NCBI GenBank assembly: GCA_038503035.1
Contig: JAVSML010025215.1
Coordinates: forward strand, 633,149 to 697,148
Reading direction: 5' to 3'
DNA: 64,000 bases
DNA from: Crocodylus rhombifer
Taxonomy: Eukaryota; Chordata; Crocodylia; Crocodylidae
In this document: positions 59,041 through 64,000 of the stretch, piece by piece
Numbering within the stretch: the stretch's first letter is position 1
Layout: each line of letters begins with the position of its first letter
Position numbers and translations under genes: made by a program
Notes under the pieces: model-generated
Seen by the model: only the letters and a program-made list of their open reading frames with translations
What the model was told of the DNA's origin: nothing
The model's database searches: none

Positions 59041-60073
59041 TATCATAGAAGAAATGCAAAGGTTTAGTTCACATTTGAAAATAAATTATACTCCTTAATG
59101 TCTGAGTAGCCACAGGATTGCTCAAACTTCCCTCTGGAGGGGCCACTCCATTTGTGCCAAAGCTTACAGGGAAGACATAAAGATGGCCTAAATATGCCTT
59201 TGCCCACCCCATCCTTCAGTTTCACTGCATACAGGTTTGATATACTTTGGCATTGAACCTGATAAGTATGAAATTCCTCATGGGACCATGATTATTTCTA
59301 TATATGGGCTGTGGGAGATGTATAACAATCTATGAAACAAATGAGTCTTCTCAAAGAGCAAAGATTCTCAAAAAATCGGAGTTCATTGTTCTTCTAAAGA
59401 AGCTGCCTGAGTTTCAGCTGTACTAATCATCTAGCAACTTTGTTTCCATATTTCTGTAGATTTAAGAACCTATACTTAGGCTCCTGTTCTTTAAAGTGTA
59501 GGTCAGTATAAGCTACTACATATGCAGGTCTTTCACTGAAACCTAGAAATAGAGAAATGTTAATTCTTTTTGATCCAACCAGTCAAACGATCAGAATCCA
59601 ACAGGCAGTTTTGACTGGAAGAACAACCGATGATGGATCCTGTATCTTTGATGCAATTTTCTTTGGTTACAAAATATTCAAAAAATCTTATTTCTCCAGA
59701 ACATGGGAAATCATTTCTTTGCCAGCTGCCTTTCAGTCAGCATTCTGTTTAAAAAAGAGTTTTAAAAAGTACTTATACTTGTTTAGTACTTGTTTAAGCT
59801 GCTTCTTTGCATTCTGCTCAGCCTCTGTCCCTTTTTCTGTGGTAGTTTCTTTTGGCCTCTATCTCTCATGCATGAATACTGCCACTAGAAAAACTGACAG
59901 TTGTACTGGTTTGGGCCTTGCCTGTGCTGTGTTTTTGGAAGTAACTTGTACCTGTGTTTTGGGTAGAGGCTGTAATTACTTTGGGTTTTTATTTGTTTCA
60001 TGACAGAGCTTAAGTGTTTCCTGTATCTTTCCCAAATGAAAAGCAATTGTTAATCCTGTGTCAGTTAGCTAAT
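59041..60073 (+). other. Non-coding stretch with one 148-codon frame
   Basis: The frame 59557-60003 (plus) is long for its AT content and cysteine/phenylalanine-rich, with hydrophobic stretches in its second half. I recognise no family, and neither the start context nor the neighbourhood supports a gene. It may be a chance frame. Confidence 0.2.
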
Positions 60074-60490
60074 ATAGATTCATAGATGCTAGGATCAGAA
60101 GGGACCTCAACAGATCATCGAGTCCGACCCCTGCCTGGGCAGGAAAGAGTGCTGGGGTCAGATGACCCTAGCCAGATGCCTATCCAGCCTTCTCTTAAAG
60201 GCCCCCAAGGTAGTGGAGAGCATCACTTCCATTGGAAGCCCATTCCAAGTTTTGGCCACCCTTACCCATGAAGAAGTTTTTCCTGATATCTAGCCTAAAC
60301 CTGCTGTCTGTCAGTTTGTGATCATTGTTCCTTGTTATCCCAAGAGGCACCCTGGTGAACAGAGTATCTCCGATCACTTGCTGCATTCCCCTGATGAATT
60401 TGTAGGGAGCCACAAGATCACCTCTCAGCCTTCTCTTGTGGAGGCTGAAGAGGTCCAGGTCCCCCGGTATCTCCTCATAGGGCTTGAGAA
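60074..60490 (-). pseudogene. CR1 3' fragment with short ORF2 end
   Basis: The 3' end lies at 60074 (TAGATTCATAGATGCTAGG). The minus strand reads the last part of ORF2: KFIRGMQQVIGD, LFTRVPLGITRNNDHKL, RFRLDIRKNFF. A frame break lies near 60250. It belongs to a different CR1 subfamily from the 8-kb copy and is closer to that at 63.2 kb. Confidence 0.88.
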
Positions 60491-60608
60491 AATATGATAG
60501 AATAGATTCTGTCTAGTAATGTTTGTTCTGGGTTTTCCCCAAACCCATATCAATTCTTTTCAGTGAGGAAATGAGGGAGACGGTTATAAATTCCGTACTG
60601 GAGTCACA

Positions 60609-61289
60609 GGCTGTGTGTAGACAAAACAAGGGGGGCGGGGTGCATGACTCTTTAAAGCAGGCTAAATGCTTTTGCACTGTTTAAATGGTGTCAATGTTTG
60701 CACACCTCAGCAGCATATTGTACATTAATTCTAGCTGCTGCAGGAAATTCAGTGGCATAATGTGCCTTAAATGACTTGGGGCACAGGAAATTAAAATTCT
60801 TTCTAAGAGTTTAATTTGCTGCTCCTACAGTCATGGAGCAAAGCACCTGGCTCCATGCAGCTCTGCTGCTTTGCAGGAAGCCCTGCAGGCAGCCTGGAAG
60901 CAGCCGGAAAAGGCGTGCTGTGGCCAAGAAAAGCATCAACCCTGATTTCCACTCCCACCCCTTGAGCCTGCCTGCCTACCTACCTGCCTGCCTGAGCTGC
61001 ACTGGGGCCTGGTGCCTCCCTCTGCGGCTGTGGTGCCCCCCGGGACCACCTGAGCCAAGTGCCTGTGGATAGGTGCCGGCTAGGACGCAGAGGGACACAT
61101 CAGTCCTCCCTCAGCCCAGGGACGGCTCCACCTGCTGGCAGCTTGCCCTCCCCTTCCTGCCACCGGAGAGGCAATTAAGTCAATACGGTGTGTGTACGGA
61201 CATGAGGGTTTAATTGGCCCTAAATTGAAGCAGCATTTTTAAAAACCTACAGCTTCAATTTAGGGCCCCCATTTCATCTACACACATCC
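60609..61289. mobile_element. Probable MITE, about 680 bp
   Basis: The left end GGCTGTGTGTAGACAAAACAAGGGGG and the opposite-strand right end GGATGTGTGTAGATGAAATGGGGG are inverted repeats. Near the right end, CCCTAAATTGAAGCAGCATTTTTAAAAACC is followed by the mirror block GCTTCAATTTAGGGC, forming an extra stem. No clear target duplication. The core is GC-rich. No transposase frame. Confidence 0.6.
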
Positions 61290-61308
61290 ATGGATGCTTT
61301 TCTGGATG

Positions 61309-61450
61309 AGGCAGTGGACTAGCTCTTAAAAAAACCTTGTGTTCAGTTCCCTGCCTTGTAATACATTTTCTATGTGATTTTGGGTAAGTTGTTTAGTTAC
61401 TCTATGCCTCAATTTCCAGGGGAGAAATAGGAGCTATAACACTTTTCATT
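61309..61450 (+). repeat. MIR-type SINE
   Basis: GGCAGTGGACTAGCTC, GTGTTCAGTTCCCTGCC, TATGTGATTTTGGGTAAGTTGTTTAG, GCCTCAATTTCC and GGGAGAAATAGGAGCTATAAC follow the MIR order from box B through the core to the 3' part. It is more complete than the copy at 43.07 kb. Confidence 0.75.
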
Positions 61451-61454
61451 GATT

Positions 61455-63148
61455 TCATAGACATCAGGGCTGGAAGGGACCTCGGGAGATCATCGAGTCC
61501 AGCCCCCTGCCCAAAGGGCAGGAAGTCAGTTGGGGTCATAGGATCCCAGCAAGATAAGCTTCCAATCTACTCTTGAAGGTGTTCAATGTAGGTGCTTGAA
61601 CCACCTCCGCTGGCAGACTGTTCCAGACCTTGGGGGCTCGGACAGTAAAGAAATTCTTCCTTATGTCCAGCCTGAAGCGGTCTTGCAGGAGTTTGTAACC
61701 ATTTGACCTAGTCATCCCTTGGGGCGCTCTGGTGAACAAACATTCCCCCAGATCCTGGTGGTCACCCCTGATAAACTTATAGGTGGCCATCAGATCACCC
61801 CTGAGCCTACGCTTTTCCAGGCTAAAAAGTCCCGTGTCTCTCAGCCTATCATCGTAAGATCTGTTTTCCTGACCTCTGATCATGCGCGTGGCTCTCTGGA
61901 CTCTCTCAAGCTTCTCCACATCCTTTTTGAATTGTGGAGCCCAAAACTGGGACGCAGTACTCCAGCTGCAGCCTCACCAAGGCCGAGTAGAAGGGGAGAA
62001 TGACGTCCCAGGATTTGCTCGAGAAGCATCTATGGATGCAAGCAAGCCAGCGTTTTGGTCGCTTTACTAGCCGCAGCATCGCATTGCAGGCTCATGTTCA
62101 TCTTGTGGTCAATGATGACCCCCAAGTCTCTTTCTTCTGTAGTACTATCCAACGTAGCACTGCCGAGCCTATAAGGAAGCTGCAGGTTTTTCCTCCCAAG
62201 GTGGAGAACCTTGCATTTTTTGGTGTTAAACACCATGAGGTTCTCGTCTGCCCATTTGCTGAGCTTGTCCAGGTCAGCCTGGATCACCCGCCTATCTTCT
62301 GGCATGGATGCTTTGCCCCAAAGTTTGGTGTCATTGGTGAACTTGGCCAGTCCACTCCTGACTCCAGTGTCCACATCATTAATGAAGATGTTGAACAGTA
62401 TGGGTCCAAGGACAGAGGCTTGAGGGACCCCACTGGTCACAGGGCACCACGATGAGTGACTGCCATCAATTACAACCCTCTGGGTCTGACCACGGAGCCA
62501 ATTTCCCAGCCAGCGGATCGTGGTGGAGCCAAGGCCACAACTGGCCAGTTTGGCCAAGAGGTGATCATGGGATACCAGATCAAAAGCTTTTTTTGAAGTC
62601 AAGATATATGACATCAATCTCTTCTCCCTTGTCCAGGTGATAGGTCACCTGGTCATAGAAGGAAATGAGATTGGTCAAACAAGACCTACCCGCAACAAAC
62701 CCATGCTGGCTGTCCCTTAGAATGTTAGCCTGGGCCAGTCCCTCAAGGATGGCCTCCTTAATAAACTTTTCTAAGATCTTCCCCAGGATAGAAGTCAGGC
62801 TAATGGGCCTGTAGTTAGCCGGATCCACTCTCCTCCCTTTCTTGAAGATCGGCACCACATTGGTCTTCTTCTAGTCTTTGGGCACTACACCAGAGCGCCA
62901 GGAGTTTTCAAAGATGTGTGCCAGGGGCTGGGCTATGACGCTCGCCAGCGCCTTGAGTACCCTGGGGTGCAGATTGTCAGGGCCGGCTGACTTGAAGGTA
63001 ACCAGCTTCGCAAGGTGTTCCTTCACGAGGTCAGCATTTATGGAGGGTAGGAGATTCCCCTCACCCAGATTTCCCTGTCCCATAGCAGGCATGGGCGTCC
63101 CATGGGACTGATGAAAGACTGACGCAAAGTACCTATTTAATAGTTTCA
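61455..63148 (-). pseudogene. CR1 LINE, same subfamily as the 8-kb copy, decayed
   Basis: The minus strand carries the same ORF2 part as 8044-9708, starting at LLNRYFASVFHQSHG and ending in EAYLAGIL plus the 3' tail. Breaks: a TAG stop at about 62871 in the block after GVVPKD, a frameshift in an A/T run near 62590, and another near 61995-62030. The catalytic block reads FTND, again with Asn for the first Asp (codon 62333-62335). The order from minus-strand start to end is RT fingers, palm (FKKAFDLVSHD, GVPQASVLG), thumb and C-terminal region. The GVPQGS block reads GVPQAS, another change. Confidence 0.92.
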
Positions 63149-64000
63149 TAGTAGCTAGAGTCGGAAGGGACCTAGGTAGATCATCTAGTCCGACCCCCTG
63201 CCTTGGCAGGAAAGAGCACCGGGGTCAGATGACCCCAGCAAGGTGCTCATCTAACTTCCTTTTAAAAATCCCCAGGCTAGGAGCCTGCACCACTTCCCCT
63301 GGAAGCCGGTTCCAGGCCCTAGCCGCCCTGAATGTGAAGTAGCGCCTCCTAATATCTAATCTAAACCTACCCTCCGCCAGCTTGTGACCGTTATTCCTGG
63401 TCACTCCTGGCAGCACACGGGGGAACAGGGACTCCCCCAATACCTGCTGATCCCCCCTGACCAGTTTGTAGCAGGCCACAAGGTCCCCCCTTAACCTTCT
63501 CTTGTGGAGGCTAAACAGGTTCAGGTCCCATACCCTCTCCTCATAAGGCCTGCCCTGCTGACCCCTGATCATACGAGTGGCCCTCCTCTGGACTCTTTCC
63601 ATATCGTCCACGTCCCTCTTGAAGTGTGGCGCCCAGAACTGGACGCAGTACTCCAGCTGCGGCCTGACCAGTGCCGCATAGAGGGGGAGGATCACCTCCC
63701 TGGACCTGCTCGAGATGGATCTGTGGATGCATGACAGGGTACGGTTGGCCTTCTTGACTGCCTCCCCACACTGCCAGCCCATGTTCATCGTGGAGTCAAT
63801 GACGACTCCAAGATCCTTTTCCGTCTCCGTGCTGGCAAGAGGGGAGTTCCCCAACCTGTAAGTGTGGTGCCGGTTCTTCCTCCCCATGTGCAACACCTTG
63901 TACTTATCAGTGTTAAACCCCATCCTATTCTCATCCGCCCACCGTTGCAACCTGTCAAGGTCAGCTTGTAGCCTATTGCACCCTTCTAGTGCACCCACAT
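63149..64000 (-). mobile_element. CR1 LINE of a second subfamily, running past the window end
   Basis: The 3' end is at about 63150 (TTTCATAGTAGCTAGAGTCGG on the plus strand). The ORF2 C-terminal frame is open from 63998 down to 63225, with LQRWADENRMGFNTDKYKVL, LGVVIDSTMNMG, LEYCVQFWAPHFKRD, RVQRRATRMI and RLDIRRRYF. The catalytic FADD block would lie just beyond the right edge, so the copy is cut by the window and not by decay. The visible frame has no stop, so the copy is fairly young. Its last codons read HLAGVI. Confidence 0.9.
63225..63998 (-). CDS. CR1 ORF2 C-terminal part, partial at window edge
   Basis: 257 codons of uninterrupted CR1 ORF2 after the catalytic block, in the usual order. 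The ATG at 63998 is internal; the true start is outside the window. The protein region is the RT thumb and the CR1-specific C-terminal part. Compared with the 8-kb copy the sequence is clearly diverged, so it belongs to another subfamily. Confidence 0.88.
   Translation of the reverse strand: MGALEGCNRLQADLDRLQRWADENRMGFNTDKYKVLHMGRKNRHHTYRLGNSPLASTETEKDLGVVIDSTMNMGWQCGEAVKKANRTLSCIHRSISSRSREVILPLYAALVRPQLEYCVQFWAPHFKRDVDDMERVQRRATRMIRGQQGRPYEERVWDLNLFSLHKRRLRGDLVACYKLVRGDQQVLGESLFPRVLPGVTRNNGHKLAEGRFRLDIRRRYFTFRAARAWNRLPGEVVQAPSLGIFKRKLDEHLAGVI

Overview
The window looks like vertebrate nuclear DNA, probably from a sauropsid. A crocodilian is my best guess and a turtle is the main alternative. 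The reasons are several CR1 LINEs with ORFs still readable, a vertebrate-type Ty3/Gypsy element, many non-autonomous hAT-like elements, MIR-type SINE remnants, and an AT-rich background without operons or bacterial signals. I found no convincing host exon, tRNA or rRNA gene on either strand. The window is best read as intergenic or deep intronic sequence, and almost everything interpretable is transposable-element DNA of several ages.

Layout: 0-9.8 kb holds a hAT-like MITE (3322-4121), an LTR fragment, an old CR1 and a young CR1 whose reverse-transcriptase ORF is unbroken (8044-9708). 9.9-17.35 kb is an almost complete minus-strand Ty3/Gypsy element with two LTRs, a tRNA-Leu-type primer-binding site and a polypurine tract. 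It is interrupted by three later insertions: two solo LTRs of other families, each in a 5-bp target duplication, and a hAT-like MITE in an 8-bp duplication. 17.35-28 kb is mostly unique AT-rich DNA with MITEs (18.1, 21.9 and 24.5 kb) and a near-perfect 62-bp inverted repeat (22.8/23.9 kb). 28.2-32.4 kb holds a MITE, a CA/CG microsatellite and a CR1 that keeps ORF1 (esterase) and the endonuclease but has lost the reverse transcriptase by an internal deletion.

32.4-46 kb is largely ancient DNA with a MITE (37.2 kb), a MIR remnant, an LTR (43.3-44.4 kb) and a possible Penelope-like tail. 46-51.7 kb is GC-rich: a 1.1-kb hAT-like element, a minisatellite that flips orientation around a central palindrome (48.6-49.4 kb), an LTR with TATA and poly(A) signals, a very long interrupted poly-C tract (50.54-50.62 kb) and a large hairpin. 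52-59 kb holds an old CR1, a MITE and a decayed non-CR1 LINE with a C-terminal zinc finger. 60-64 kb is a minus-strand CR1 cluster, including a head-to-tail junction at 63.15 kb and a copy running off the window end.

The genes here are selfish-element genes, nearly all broken. They do not form a host pathway, and I see no undescribed functional system. The most informative signals are the nesting order, the internally deleted CR1, the inverted repeat at 22.8/23.9 kb and the inverted minisatellite.
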